DNA of 64,000 nt from an uncultured Gammaproteobacteria bacterium (GTDB lineage: Bacteria > Pseudomonadota > Gammaproteobacteria > Pseudomonadales > Ketobacteraceae), in assembly GCA_913063125.1 (NCBI GenBank), contig CAJXZM010000006.1, positions 1-64,000 of the forward strand, read 5' to 3'. Shown in pieces: positions 1 to 8,783 of the stretch (its first letter is position 1; the number at the start of each line of letters is the position of its first letter). The notes beneath the pieces are model-generated. The model was not told where the DNA came from and made no database searches. It saw only the letters and a list, made by a program, of their open reading frames with translations. Both the position numbers and the translations under genes were made by a program.

Positions 1-76
1 CGTTTTTATACACATCAGGGCAAATATCCATATGCTCCTGTCTAATTGTCTCAGTCTTTAACGGGATATCTAGCAT
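1..76 (-). CDS. N-terminus of a gene running off the left edge
   Basis: Reading leftward from an ATG at 76-74 there is an open frame of 25 codons beginning MLDIPLKTETIRQEH and running off the window. A good Shine-Dalgarno sequence, AGGAGCC, lies a few bases upstream of the ATG (complement of 82-88). The fragment is too short to assign a family. The call rests on the ribosome site and the absence of stops. Confidence 0.45.
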   Translation of the reverse strand, partial: MLDIPLKTETIRQEHMDICPDVYKN

Positions 77-262
77 TTTCAGGCTCCTATCAGTTCAATG
101 ATGTCTAGTTCCTCATTAAAACAGATAGGAGAGCAGCAGACGTATTGACAGACTTCTAAGGTGACAAGACAAGTTAAGACTGTTAGGCCTTTATTCTATG
201 TAATGAGATGACTTCACTGGTTGTGATAATTGCGTTTCCATTGCTATCGTGGCTTCTAGACC

Positions 263-280
263 GTTGGCGTTGGCGTTGGC
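263..280. repeat. GTTGGC hexamer repeat, three copies
   Basis: Three perfect head-to-tail copies of GTTGGC, followed by a degenerate fourth (GTGAGC, 281-286). No function is evident; it lies in the non-coding left border. Confidence 0.7.
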
Positions 281-327
281 GTGAGCGTTCATATTGAGAC
301 ACTCTTTTGTTAATCACAGCCCAAGCG

Positions 328-418
328 GCGAAGTGGCAGGCTACCGTTGACATTTACAAGAATTCAGGTCTTTCCTAACGGGTATCTCTATTTGCAACAC
401 GAACACTTATTATCGAAG
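328..418 (+). pseudogene. Decayed IS66-type accessory protein fragment
   Basis: In frame from 328 the sequence reads A-K-W-Q-A-T-V-D-I-Y-K-N-S-G-L-S, then a TAA stop. After a +1 shift (389-418) it continues as Y-L-Q-H-E-H-L-L-S-K. This resembles the start of small IS66-family accessory proteins, where W..HV..W..SGLSQ is followed by YC.QH..S. The stop and frameshift make it a dead fragment. The similarity is from memory and the fragment is short, so the family call is tentative. Confidence 0.35.
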
Positions 419-590
419 TGCATCACCCTATAACTCAACGTGCCCCGTCAGCATGGAGCTTCCCATCGAAAAAATCATGCAATGGCTAGCCACCGAAAAG
501 GGGGGCGTATTGCATGATTACAATCACCTATGGCAAATCCCGCTGCGTTAACGTTTTTTGCCAATTACGCTAAAGGTAGGGTGCCAGTCA

Positions 591-650
591 GGGGGTAAAG
601 GTGTGGAAGACACAGTAGCACTGCACCTACCAACACCCCTTTCTACCCCA
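591..650 (-). terminator. Imperfect stem-loop after the UnbU/UnbV-like gene
   Basis: An inverted repeat pairs GGGGTAAAGGTGT (592-604) with ACACCCCTTTCTACCCC (633-649), with mismatches and a loop of roughly 28 bases. It lies just beyond the stop codon at 665 of the last gene in the leftward operon. It could end that transcript, but the stem is imperfect and there is no clear T-run. Confidence 0.35.
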
Positions 651-664
651 GTTAAGGTTTTTCT

Positions 665-3412
665 TTAATGAACCGCAAGTTGATTTTCATGCTGACTGAT
701 AACATGATATTGGTTTTTGGTTAGCATAAAGCGTTCTACCTTACCTAATCCACACCAGTTTATATCGAGCCCGACAATACCTTGATAATCATCCAACCCG
801 AATAGCAGGCGTTGATCTGACTGAGAAACTAGTCCATTAGAGGCAACCACTTCCCGAAATTGAAGCGGCAAAGCGGATGTTTCATCAACAACCAAAGAAA
901 CCTGTGTGCCTACTGCATCTTTATTACAAGAAGTACCATCCCCTACCAACAAAGCTCCTAACCAGTTTTTATCTATTGACTCATTTTTATAAAAACCCAT
1001 GGGTGCAAAAGGTCGTGTAACGATTACATCAAGGTCACCATCATTATCAAAATCTACTGTTGCAACACCGCGTGAAACTTCTTTATCATTCCAACCAGCA
1101 ACTTCAGCGACATCCACAAAATAGTCACCCTTGTTGATATACACGCGTTTTTTATCATGAGGAAAAATACAGCGGCCTCTTACGTCAGCATAAGCATCGG
1201 CAAAACCATGTATTTCAGGGCCAGTTAATGCGACTTTTTCGTTCCAGTACCAATAATCCGGACAGCCTTCATAGAGATCATCATAATTGTCATTAACCAT
1301 GCCGTTAACCTGTAGCAGATCCAAACGACCGTCACGGTTTAAATCAGCAGCAGCAGCGCCCCAACCGAATCTATTTTCATTTAGGATGTTTCTAGACATT
1401 GCCTGGTCATCAAACGCATCCGGACCTTCACTATCAAGTTTGCCGTTATTGATCCATAACAAGCTGCCCTCTGCTTGCAATGCGACGTGAACATTAGACA
1501 CATAAATATCTAACATGCCGTCGTTGTTCATATCAGCCATTGTGGCGTTCATACCTTTATAGGTATCACGTCCCATTTGGCCTACCAAATTACCTTTCAC
1601 ATTTTCGAAGCGCTTACCTTTTTGGTTTACATACAACTGATCTGGACCAAAATCATTAGCAGTATAAATATCAGGGTAGCCGTCTTTATTCAAGTCACCA
1701 ATCGCCACATCCAACGTCCAACGATTTCCGCCAAACCCCCACTCCTCGCTATTTTGTAATAGGAAACCATCATTAGAGCCCAGGTAAATTTTATTCTCGC
1801 CACCATTAGCAGCATCGTGCCAAGTTCTGTGCATAAAATTCAACGCGCGACGATCACCGTCATATTCTGCTTCTGGTAAATCAAAGAGGTTTAACGGTAC
1901 TGGATTGTCGTACTCATCTAAATATACTTTTAATGAGTTACCTACAATCAAATCAAGTATTCCGTCTCGATTCAAATCAGCGACATTTGCCGTTATAGCC
2001 GTTGAATGATGGGCAATATCCTCTTTCTCTGATACGTCAGAAAAACCAAGTGTTCCTGTTTCTATCAAATTATTTCTGAGTAGCTTGGGTTTACCAAAAC
2101 CAGTAACAACAAAAAGGTCTTTATCACCATCATTGTCATAATCAAACCATAACCCACCAGAAGGCATGCCATGTTCTTTAAAGTTAGTGACATAGGAAGC
2201 AAGGTCTGGAAGCGCGAAGCGCTCGAATTTAAAATCGCCTTGGTTAAGATAAAGGGCTACGCGAGAAGATTCAACTTTGAGCGGATAAGTCATAAAGAAG
2301 TCCTGATCACCATCATTATCAACGTCAGCTACGGCAACAGCATCACCTTGCGCCATTATCCATTTCGATAAGTGTCTCACTCTTGGGTCCGTCTGCTGCA
2401 TAACATCACTGGGGGTCGAATCGATACCTAATGATTCAGCCGATATTTCCACAAAATGAAACTCTGGATCAACAACCATATCTCTATCATAAGCAAAGTG
2501 ATAAAGCTGGTAGCCAACAACACCTACAAAACAGATAGTAACTAATCGTGGCACATAAATTTTAATCCGTTGGAGCATGGTCACGTCAGACGTTTTAATA
2601 TGCTCATATAGTCGATATACATACATTAATGAATAATAGAGAAATCCGGCCTTAAATAACGTCGACAGTGCTTCTTGCTTATGTAATGCCAAATCAATCG
2701 CAGAAATAAAGAGCGCCATAAAAACTTGCCCTTTCCATGATTTTGGCGAGGTAGCAGGATCAGTAATCATAAAGAACGTGAACAGATAGAACGTTGGCGA
2801 TGTTAATGTCCCTAACACTATAGTTTCCCAAGGCACATGATTACGCGTCACATAAGCGCGAATAATCAAATTAATTGTGTAAAAAATAAGGAAAGAAATA
2901 ATAAGAGGGTTTCGACGAATTTTCGTTACAAAAAGAACGAGTGCGGCGGTAACAACAAAAATTGAAATAGCAGAATATCCGCCCCATTGGTATGCGGGTG
3001 AAGGGCTAATCATACCGCCGCCAATAATCACCGCAGTCAATAGCCCAAATAGATTAGGGTTATAGATATGCCGACCATTTACAGTAATCAAATATTTTGA
3101 CGCGATCGCGAAAAAAGCTGGGATAATAGGCATCCAAAGGCCATGGGCTGTATTCACCAGTATACTTAATCCCATACCGGTAATAGCGGCACTCAGAGGA
3201 AAAAGCAGCTTACGCTTAAATATAAGTGAAAATGCCATGTCGAGAAAACAGGTTGTGCCGACTATTACAGCGATTTGCCCAGGGCTACGATTAAACCCCA
3301 GTACTGTGATGCCTAACGCGACATAGGTAAATAGTATAAGAAAAAATGGTACCCGAGGATCTTTGCGCGTAGGCAATCGATCCCATGTAAGCTCCCACGA
3401 TGAAGTGCTCAT
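665..3412 (-). CDS. UnbU/UnbV-like fusion: Rnf/Nqr-type membrane domain plus FG-GAP/ASPIC domain
   Basis: 915 residues. About residues 20-310 are hydrophobic, with many transmembrane segments resembling the NqrB/RnfD-type membrane family; the phrase FFMITDPATSPKSW is typical. Residues about 355-800 carry at least seven calcium-binding FG-GAP/VCBS loops (DVDNDGDQD, DYDNDGDKD, DLNRDGILD, DLNKDGYPD, DMNNDGMLD, DLNRDGRLD, DFDNDGDLD). The last 110 residues fit the ASPIC/UnbV domain (NWLGALL, then a VSQSDQRLLFGL segment). UnbU and UnbV are separate proteins of unknown function in enediyne clusters; here both parts are in one chain. The repeat part is probably outside the membrane. It is the last gene of the leftward operon, 51 bp after the GNAT-like gene. 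The domain calls are good; the role is unknown, possibly electron transfer to or folding of an exported product. Confidence 0.8.
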   Translation of the reverse strand: MSTSSWELTWDRLPTRKDPRVPFFLILFTYVALGITVLGFNRSPGQIAVIVGTTCFLDMAFSLIFKRKLLFPLSAAITGMGLSILVNTAHGLWMPIIPAFFAIASKYLITVNGRHIYNPNLFGLLTAVIIGGGMISPSPAYQWGGYSAISIFVVTAALVLFVTKIRRNPLIISFLIFYTINLIIRAYVTRNHVPWETIVLGTLTSPTFYLFTFFMITDPATSPKSWKGQVFMALFISAIDLALHKQEALSTLFKAGFLYYSLMYVYRLYEHIKTSDVTMLQRIKIYVPRLVTICFVGVVGYQLYHFAYDRDMVVDPEFHFVEISAESLGIDSTPSDVMQQTDPRVRHLSKWIMAQGDAVAVADVDNDGDQDFFMTYPLKVESSRVALYLNQGDFKFERFALPDLASYVTNFKEHGMPSGGLWFDYDNDGDKDLFVVTGFGKPKLLRNNLIETGTLGFSDVSEKEDIAHHSTAITANVADLNRDGILDLIVGNSLKVYLDEYDNPVPLNLFDLPEAEYDGDRRALNFMHRTWHDAANGGENKIYLGSNDGFLLQNSEEWGFGGNRWTLDVAIGDLNKDGYPDIYTANDFGPDQLYVNQKGKRFENVKGNLVGQMGRDTYKGMNATMADMNNDGMLDIYVSNVHVALQAEGSLLWINNGKLDSEGPDAFDDQAMSRNILNENRFGWGAAAADLNRDGRLDLLQVNGMVNDNYDDLYEGCPDYWYWNEKVALTGPEIHGFADAYADVRGRCIFPHDKKRVYINKGDYFVDVAEVAGWNDKEVSRGVATVDFDNDGDLDVIVTRPFAPMGFYKNESIDKNWLGALLVGDGTSCNKDAVGTQVSLVVDETSALPLQFREVVASNGLVSQSDQRLLFGLDDYQGIVGLDINWCGLGKVERFMLTKNQYHVISQHENQLAVH

Positions 3413-3463
3413 GAACTACTCCTTACTGATTTCTGGCAGAATGCCGACAGATATTCTAAAAAA

Positions 3464-4597
3464 TTAGTGGATGGCCATTTCAAACCCAGGCCTTACTGTC
3501 CTGAATTTCTGGCCATGAAAAGGTGATTTCTTTGGTAAAAAACAATTTACATCAAAATCAATCGACTGGGACCTAAACCCCTCGACTCCTTGCTCTAAAG
3601 TGCTACCTTTTGGCAGCATAAGGTTAATAAAATGCAGATCTTTCTTGTTACTATTTCTAAGAACACTTTTAATAATGTCCTCCAATAACAAGGGGTCATC
3701 ATTTTTAATTTCAAGATGCGTTAGTGATAACTGGTTAAAACATACCCCTACCTTAGGCAGTTTGCGAAAACCACGAAGAACAGCTTCGACGTTATAGGCT
3801 CGTCTAATCCATTTCATTTTACCGAAATAACCATCCACCCGCGTTTTTCTAAGGTCCCCATTTGAGGTATCCCAAGGTGCTGCGCAAGCGATAACGTCTC
3901 CGCTTTCATTTTTTATGATATGAAAATCGCTAATACTTAGTCCCGGCCATACCAACAAGCGTTCCTTAAGTTCTTGATTATCAAACCGGTAACCAAACAT
4001 TCGTGTACGCGACTGTTTATCCAAAAAATTTGATATTGCCGGTATGTCTGCTGATGTTGCTATTACTACGTTGTTTTTTGGAGCCTTTACACGACCAATG
4101 AGCTGAATATTGCACATTCTAAATTCAGACATGACATGCCCACCAGAAAAACGCCTAGCCGCAACAGCACCCTTATTATCGGTTAAACTCACCGAATAAA
4201 ACGCTTCTACGCCTTTTTCTCGCTCAAGGTATTGAAAAAAGTCTCTACAGGCTTTTGGCAATATTCGACTACGCCGATACCCTTTTACCATTCGTAGATC
4301 ACACACGTAAGCTATTCGTTTTAACGCGCCGTCAATCCAGCCGTCGCGTATAACCGCTGTACAAAAGCAAACAATACGTTCCAAACCTGTATAAGCTCCC
4401 GTTTTATCTTCAATCACTAAGGTATAAGACTCACCCAAATGAAGTTGATGTATCGCAAAAAAATCAGGGTCTCTCCACTCAGTGACATGCAAATTTGATT
4501 GCATCTCTACATCTCTTAGAATTTGACATAGACGCTCGTTATCTTCTGGGCGCGAAAGTCGACCTAACCATTGATCGTACTCCTTAACTATATCCAA
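3464..4597 (-). CDS. GNAT-like acyltransferase
   Basis: 377 residues. Residues about 55-170 look like a GNAT fold: a beta strand with YVCDLRMVKGYRRSRI, in which the basic loop occupies the acyl-CoA pyrophosphate position, followed by a helix and YSVSLTDNKGAVAARRF. The C-terminal half has a second, weaker domain of similar size. It probably transfers an acyl group from a CoA or carrier thioester to an amine, but no substrate can be read from the sequence. The gene starts inside the upstream Rieske gene (10 bp overlap), so the two are probably translated together. Confidence 0.65.
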   Translation of the reverse strand: MDIVKEYDQWLGRLSRPEDNERLCQILRDVEMQSNLHVTEWRDPDFFAIHQLHLGESYTLVIEDKTGAYTGLERIVCFCTAVIRDGWIDGALKRIAYVCDLRMVKGYRRSRILPKACRDFFQYLEREKGVEAFYSVSLTDNKGAVAARRFSGGHVMSEFRMCNIQLIGRVKAPKNNVVIATSADIPAISNFLDKQSRTRMFGYRFDNQELKERLLVWPGLSISDFHIIKNESGDVIACAAPWDTSNGDLRKTRVDGYFGKMKWIRRAYNVEAVLRGFRKLPKVGVCFNQLSLTHLEIKNDDPLLLEDIIKSVLRNSNKKDLHFINLMLPKGSTLEQGVEGFRSQSIDFDVNCFLPKKSPFHGQKFRTVRPGFEMAIH

Positions 4598-5721
4598 AAT
4601 TCAATTTCCTTGGTCATCGCTCTTGGTTGGCGCCCTTTTCTTCCGCCTTCTTCCCATTTACGAAGTGACTCTATGAAAACATGTAACGTATCCGCAGGGG
4701 TGCTTTTATAATTGGCAGGTTCTTCTCTCAAGGATTGAGCTTGATTTCGCGTAATAACAAGGTCTTGATTAATAATATTCTGAACATACCAAGGCAACCA
4801 GCTTTTTGCTCCGAAGTTAAGCAACCCTAGCTTGTAACTAATGCTGGTATATACTCGTGTTTTCATATCGCTGATTGGTGTAGATGTACTGACGATAACA
4901 AACCCACGTTCGTTGTCACCAAAGCCATAATCCACGCGTGTGTTATTTGGCATATAAAAATTATCGGTATGAAATAGAGGTAGCTTTTTGGGATTGACCA
5001 CTCGCTCTGCAAACCCAATAACATCATCCGTCTGATGGTAAGTAACCAGTACGCTATTATCAGTTCTTTCCATCGTTGTCTTAACTTTCTTATGTGCCCT
5101 ATTTCTAAACCAACCAGAATGCACTATCACGGTATGAGGAACATCCATGAAATTTTCTACCAGATTAGTAACTTCATTTTCGAAGTCATTGATGATTTGA
5201 AAATTTCCCCACCCTTCCTTTTCCTGATTGTAATAAGGCAGTTTGAAGGGAGTCTTCTCTGGATCAGGTGTTTTTTCTAACCCCATCCAAAGCCATATCA
5301 ATCCATCTTTCTCGATAACCGGAAAGGACTCAATACTACGATTATTACGCTTCTTTCCTTCCCAGTTTTCTGACGGCACTTTTGTGCAATCACCTTCCTC
5401 ATCAAACTCCCACCCATGATACGGGCACACAATACAATTTTTCTTATTGTTGACATAACCTTCACTCAACATGGTATTTCGGTGTGCACATCGGTCTCGT
5501 AACGCCGAGACCGTTCCAGCTTTTGAGCGCCAAAGGACAATACGGGTTTCCATAACGACGGTTGATACCGGCTTAGCGTTAGTGACATCTCTACCCATTG
5601 CTCCCACATACCAGTATTCCGCTAACAAACCGCTCCTCTTTCTCAGTGGTTCAATACGGCTATCAGATGTCTGATTCAACGAAATACGTTTCGGTTGTGT
5701 TACGGATACTTCGGCATTCAT
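4588..5721 (-). CDS. Rieske non-haem iron oxygenase
   Basis: 377 residues. The Rieske [2Fe-2S] motif is complete: C78-x-H80 and C99-x2-H102 (CAH and CPYH). The mononuclear iron site is D193-x2-H196-x4-H201, within ENFMDVPHTVIVH. The length and layout match the alpha subunit of single-component oxygenases such as vanillate demethylase or sterol-type Rieske enzymes. It would hydroxylate, demethylate or desaturate a small hydrophobic substrate using electrons from a separate reductase, and none is encoded in the cluster. It is separated by 4 bp from the GH3 gene upstream and overlaps the GNAT gene downstream. Confidence 0.9.
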   Translation of the reverse strand: MNAEVSVTQPKRISLNQTSDSRIEPLRKRSGLLAEYWYVGAMGRDVTNAKPVSTVVMETRIVLWRSKAGTVSALRDRCAHRNTMLSEGYVNNKKNCIVCPYHGWEFDEEGDCTKVPSENWEGKKRNNRSIESFPVIEKDGLIWLWMGLEKTPDPEKTPFKLPYYNQEKEGWGNFQIINDFENEVTNLVENFMDVPHTVIVHSGWFRNRAHKKVKTTMERTDNSVLVTYHQTDDVIGFAERVVNPKKLPLFHTDNFYMPNNTRVDYGFGDNERGFVIVSTSTPISDMKTRVYTSISYKLGLLNFGAKSWLPWYVQNIINQDLVITRNQAQSLREEPANYKSTPADTLHVFIESLRKWEEGGRKGRQPRAMTKEIEFWI

Positions 5722-5725
5722 TGCT

Positions 5726-7351
5726 TTAATTTCCCCTTGAAAAAATTGATGTCCAATCTAGCTTATATTCGAGGTAACTGGGTTTTATTGACCCAAGCTG
5801 ATATCCAGCATCAAGCAGCGCACCTTGATATGTTTTTGTTCCCTGGTTAACTTTCTGACTTTCCAATGCGTCTAGCTGACCAAGATTTCTACAGTAACTA
5901 TAATGATGACTCTGCATTAGGTTTTGTTCTACGTTGCGAGTAAATACAGCAATGGTCTCATCCTCTGCATTTGCTTCAACAAAAAGCATGTAGCCGCGAC
6001 GATTCGTTCGTTTGGGGGCTATCATAGTAAATACTGTCGCTAAACCAACTTCCTCTTTTGCCTTATTAATGGCACTTTCCACTTGTTTTGCATGAAGCTT
6101 CTCACCACACAAATCACTAATTCTATCAGCCTTTCCCTGAAAGCTAAGGCACGGTGTCTTATACAATTTATCGACACAAACAACGGCGTCTTTTAACTGA
6201 TATCGGTACAATCCGCCTGCAGTCGTTAGAATTGGGGAATAGACTGCTCCCAAGCGTAGTTCGTGAGCAAGTTTTGGTCGGGCGTTTTCGTCATTAAGAT
6301 CGCTAAATTCAAGAAAGTGGCTGGTAATTGCCAAGGGGGCACCGCGTGATGGTATTCCATTTTTTTTAGCCGACTGCTTATATGGTACAGTTACTACGCC
6401 TTCTGTGGCTAGGAGCCCCTTACCTTGAATAGGTGTAGTAGGAAAATATATCCTTAGCCGTTCCATGTATTGACTAGATTCCCCATCTGTCCAACAACTT
6501 ATAAGTCCCAATTTTGGCCACAAAGGTTCTAGTGAACCGGCTGTATTAACTGAACCATGTCCTATAACAACTGAATTCAATAATTTCGCCCGATCACCAT
6601 GTGATCCCGCTTGCAACTCACTGGCTAATTCGTCGCAATTTTCAACAACATATTCTGCTATGCAGATCAAAAACGTAGGGCTCCAAACAGAAAATAAACC
6701 CAGCGTTTCAGCTTTTAACAAATGAAGCGCTGTTTGCTTCTTCCAATCTTCCCAGTTTCCAATGCCTTTAACCGATTGAGGTACAGCCATTATCTGCTGT
6801 ATTGCCCAACGTGCTAGCTGCCCGAAATACTCAGTATCATCGTCAAAGCCAATTGGTATTCCCGCCTCAGTTTTAAGCTCAGACTTTATTGCGGGAGAAA
6901 TAGACCAGTAATGTGTGGAGCTACCCATTTCTGGGTATTGGTTATATAAGTCTTTGATCCAAGGGTTAGTAGCCCGTGTGAATTCACGCAGCAGGCGTTG
7001 GGTGTACGGAATGTACTTATTTGCCCCCGTCGAACCACCAGACTTTTCAAACATAAAAATGGGTTCATCGGTCAAAATATTTTTTTCACCCTTTTTTATT
7101 CTATCTATCCAGGGCACAAGCCCATCGTAATCTGTTATAGGAACTATATCTTGGTAGGCCTTAATACTACGAACGTCTGAAAACTTATGGCACTGACCAT
7201 ATTCGGTATATTGATTATTCTTTAAGTAGCTTTTTAGCAAACGACTCTGGGTTATAAGCGGTTTCTTTAAACCGTCCACAAATTTCCGCTCACTATTGAT
7301 AAGCGAGACCCCATATGCCTTGTGAACTAACGAGATAACACTCATCGTCAA
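5726..7351 (-). CDS. GH3-family acyl-acid amido synthetase
   Basis: 541 residues, the usual length for the family. An ATP/AMP-binding loop SGGSTGANKYIPYT lies at residues 104-117. Further conserved GH3 features are SCWTDGESSQYM, LLATEGVVTVPY and a GGLYRYQLKDAVVC segment. Plant GH3 enzymes adenylate a carboxylic acid and join it to an amino acid; bacterial members are mostly uncharacterised. Here it is a good candidate for making an amide from a free acid without NRPS modules. It overlaps the preceding gene by 4 bp (ATGA) and is followed 4 bp later by the Rieske gene, so it is clearly operonic. Confidence 0.88.
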   Translation of the reverse strand: MTMSVISLVHKAYGVSLINSERKFVDGLKKPLITQSRLLKSYLKNNQYTEYGQCHKFSDVRSIKAYQDIVPITDYDGLVPWIDRIKKGEKNILTDEPIFMFEKSGGSTGANKYIPYTQRLLREFTRATNPWIKDLYNQYPEMGSSTHYWSISPAIKSELKTEAGIPIGFDDDTEYFGQLARWAIQQIMAVPQSVKGIGNWEDWKKQTALHLLKAETLGLFSVWSPTFLICIAEYVVENCDELASELQAGSHGDRAKLLNSVVIGHGSVNTAGSLEPLWPKLGLISCWTDGESSQYMERLRIYFPTTPIQGKGLLATEGVVTVPYKQSAKKNGIPSRGAPLAITSHFLEFSDLNDENARPKLAHELRLGAVYSPILTTAGGLYRYQLKDAVVCVDKLYKTPCLSFQGKADRISDLCGEKLHAKQVESAINKAKEEVGLATVFTMIAPKRTNRRGYMLFVEANAEDETIAVFTRNVEQNLMQSHHYSYCRNLGQLDALESQKVNQGTKTYQGALLDAGYQLGSIKPSYLEYKLDWTSIFSRGN

Positions 7352-8190
7352 GAAGCCAATCGCTTACTAATAGAATCTCGTAATAATTTTACTGGATAGC
7401 TAACCATCAGTTCAAAATCAACCTTTCCTAGACAACAAAGCTCATCACCGAGCGCATAAGCGGGATTCATTTGACGAAAATATTGGATATCGGGATCAAG
7501 AAGCGCCGCATCGTCGATGGGTGCAACATCAGATTTAAGACAACCCGACTCATAATCAAACTGGAGCAAACCTTTTTCGGGTTTCCAGTTATCCCCAAAC
7601 ATACTTAATGACAGATGATCGATAATTTCACATACGGGATTTGGCGTTTTTACAGCATGTCTAGGCCAGCAATTAGGGAAATTTCTTGTCATGAGAAGGT
7701 ATGTTTTGTAGCCTTTGCTTATTAAAAACCAGTAGATATCTGCTGTCGGATATTTAACATAAGATTTTAATAGATATAAGAAAAATTCCTTTTGTAAAGC
7801 ACGCTGCCCCCAATACTTCTCGCTGATAATCGTATCACCCGAGTAAATAGCGATATACGGCTTACCGTTAAGCTCCTTTCTAAACACCCTGATTGTAGAG
7901 AAACCTTCCAGCACACCATTTCCGCTATCCGTTAATAAAATAACGTCTTGTTTCTCTTTAAGGTCGAAAAAAAATGTCTCAAATGACACATCAGCATAAT
8001 ATTTTTCAAATATTTCCCACATGCTATCTATGTGCTTGACGCTTAATGCAGAAACCTCAATGACTTCTGATTTGAGTTTTCCACTTCTCTTTTCTTCAGC
8101 ATCGTTACGAGCCATCGAGAATAGATTGGCGCTTTGTGCGTAAATTGAATGGCCAAAAAAAGAACTATTACTGGAAAATAATTTAATCAT
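7348..8190 (-). CDS. GNAT-like protein of unknown function
   Basis: 280 residues and the first gene of the leftward operon. A segment FSTIRVFRKELNGKPYIAIYSGDTI followed by YWGQRALQKEFF resembles the central strands and CoA-binding loop of a GNAT acyltransferase (seen as short motifs only). The rest is unassigned. The start is uncertain: ATG at 8190 has only a poorly placed AAAGG, and a second in-frame ATG at 8115 would remove a Ser/Phe-rich leader. Its stop overlaps the GH3 start by 4 bp, which ties it to the pathway. Confidence 0.6.
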   Translation of the reverse strand: MIKLFSSNSSFFGHSIYAQSANLFSMARNDAEEKRSGKLKSEVIEVSALSVKHIDSMWEIFEKYYADVSFETFFFDLKEKQDVILLTDSGNGVLEGFSTIRVFRKELNGKPYIAIYSGDTIISEKYWGQRALQKEFFLYLLKSYVKYPTADIYWFLISKGYKTYLLMTRNFPNCWPRHAVKTPNPVCEIIDHLSLSMFGDNWKPEKGLLQFDYESGCLKSDVAPIDDAALLDPDIQYFRQMNPAYALGDELCCLGKVDFELMVSYPVKLLRDSISKRLAS

Positions 8191-8783
8191 GCCTTTAAAT
8201 CCAATTTAGATAATCATCCATGTCTATTTAAACTACTGCGGTATCATCCAAAAAATAACGGTATTTTCTAGTGACCGAAACAGCAGTATCAAGCTCATTT
8301 TTATTCAAACACTTAATGGTTCGTATCCGAACATGTGGAACGGCGGCGATTATAGTGAATGATTATTACAAGAGCTACGCTTATAACCAATAATGAGAAC
8401 GATGCTACACAATCACAACACAAAATGCCGTAATCCGCCCCTCATGTAACGCTACGTAACATTATGTAAATACAAAACAACGCCTTTTATCACTTTTATG
8501 CACGAAAGTGCACATTTTAGACGAATATCGCAACACGTTTCAGGCATCGCATGGTTCAATTTATACGCGGGACTTTTTTAAAAATAATCTTATCCCTATG
8601 CCCATTTATTCTACCGCCTTTGGCGAAAGTGACTCACCGGGCATAGGTTTTCAATATTTATTCCTTTTAATTTTCTATTATGTTCGTTATATTGCGCGCC
8701 GTTCAATGTCATCACCGACAATTGAATGGCCATCCAACCACTTTTGGGGATGAATTTGTAAACGTTGATGCTCGGAGCAACCA
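8191..8783. promoter_or_regulatory. Divergent control region between the leftward operon and the MMPL exporter
   Basis: 593 bp, A/T-rich, without a convincing gene. A plus-strand open frame at 8508-8753 has no ribosome site and no recognisable motif. The region must hold promoters for both the leftward biosynthetic operon and the exporter. Visible elements are a 14-bp hairpin at 8499-8512 and a TACGTAAC-rich stretch around 8450-8470. I could not assign -35/-10 boxes with confidence. Confidence 0.45.
8499..8512. promoter_or_regulatory. 14-bp palindrome TGCACGAAAGTGCA
   Basis: Perfect inverted repeat TGCAC-GAAA-GTGCA in the divergent control region. It could be an operator for a dimeric regulator of the cluster, or simply a small hairpin. 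No regulator gene lies within the cluster itself, so the partner would be encoded elsewhere. Confidence 0.35.

Larger units (their letters stand above)
77..590. other. Gene-poor left border, no intact gene
   Basis: About 500 bases without a convincing intact gene. It holds a short GTTGGC hexamer repeat, a decayed transposon-like fragment (328-418) and a 32-residue plus-strand open frame at 453-551 (begins MELPIEKIMQWL) that has no ribosome site and that I do not recognise. Stops and a frameshift in otherwise protein-like sequence suggest a graveyard of mobile-element remnants at the edge of the gene cluster to the right. Confidence 0.4.

Noticed and set aside
263-280. CRISPR-like repeat at the left border
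   Set aside because: The units are six bases long with no spacers. No CRISPR array or cas gene was found anywhere in the window.
8508-8753. 81-codon frame before the MMPL gene
   Set aside because: No ribosome site, no recognisable motif, and it lies in a region that needs to hold divergent promoters.
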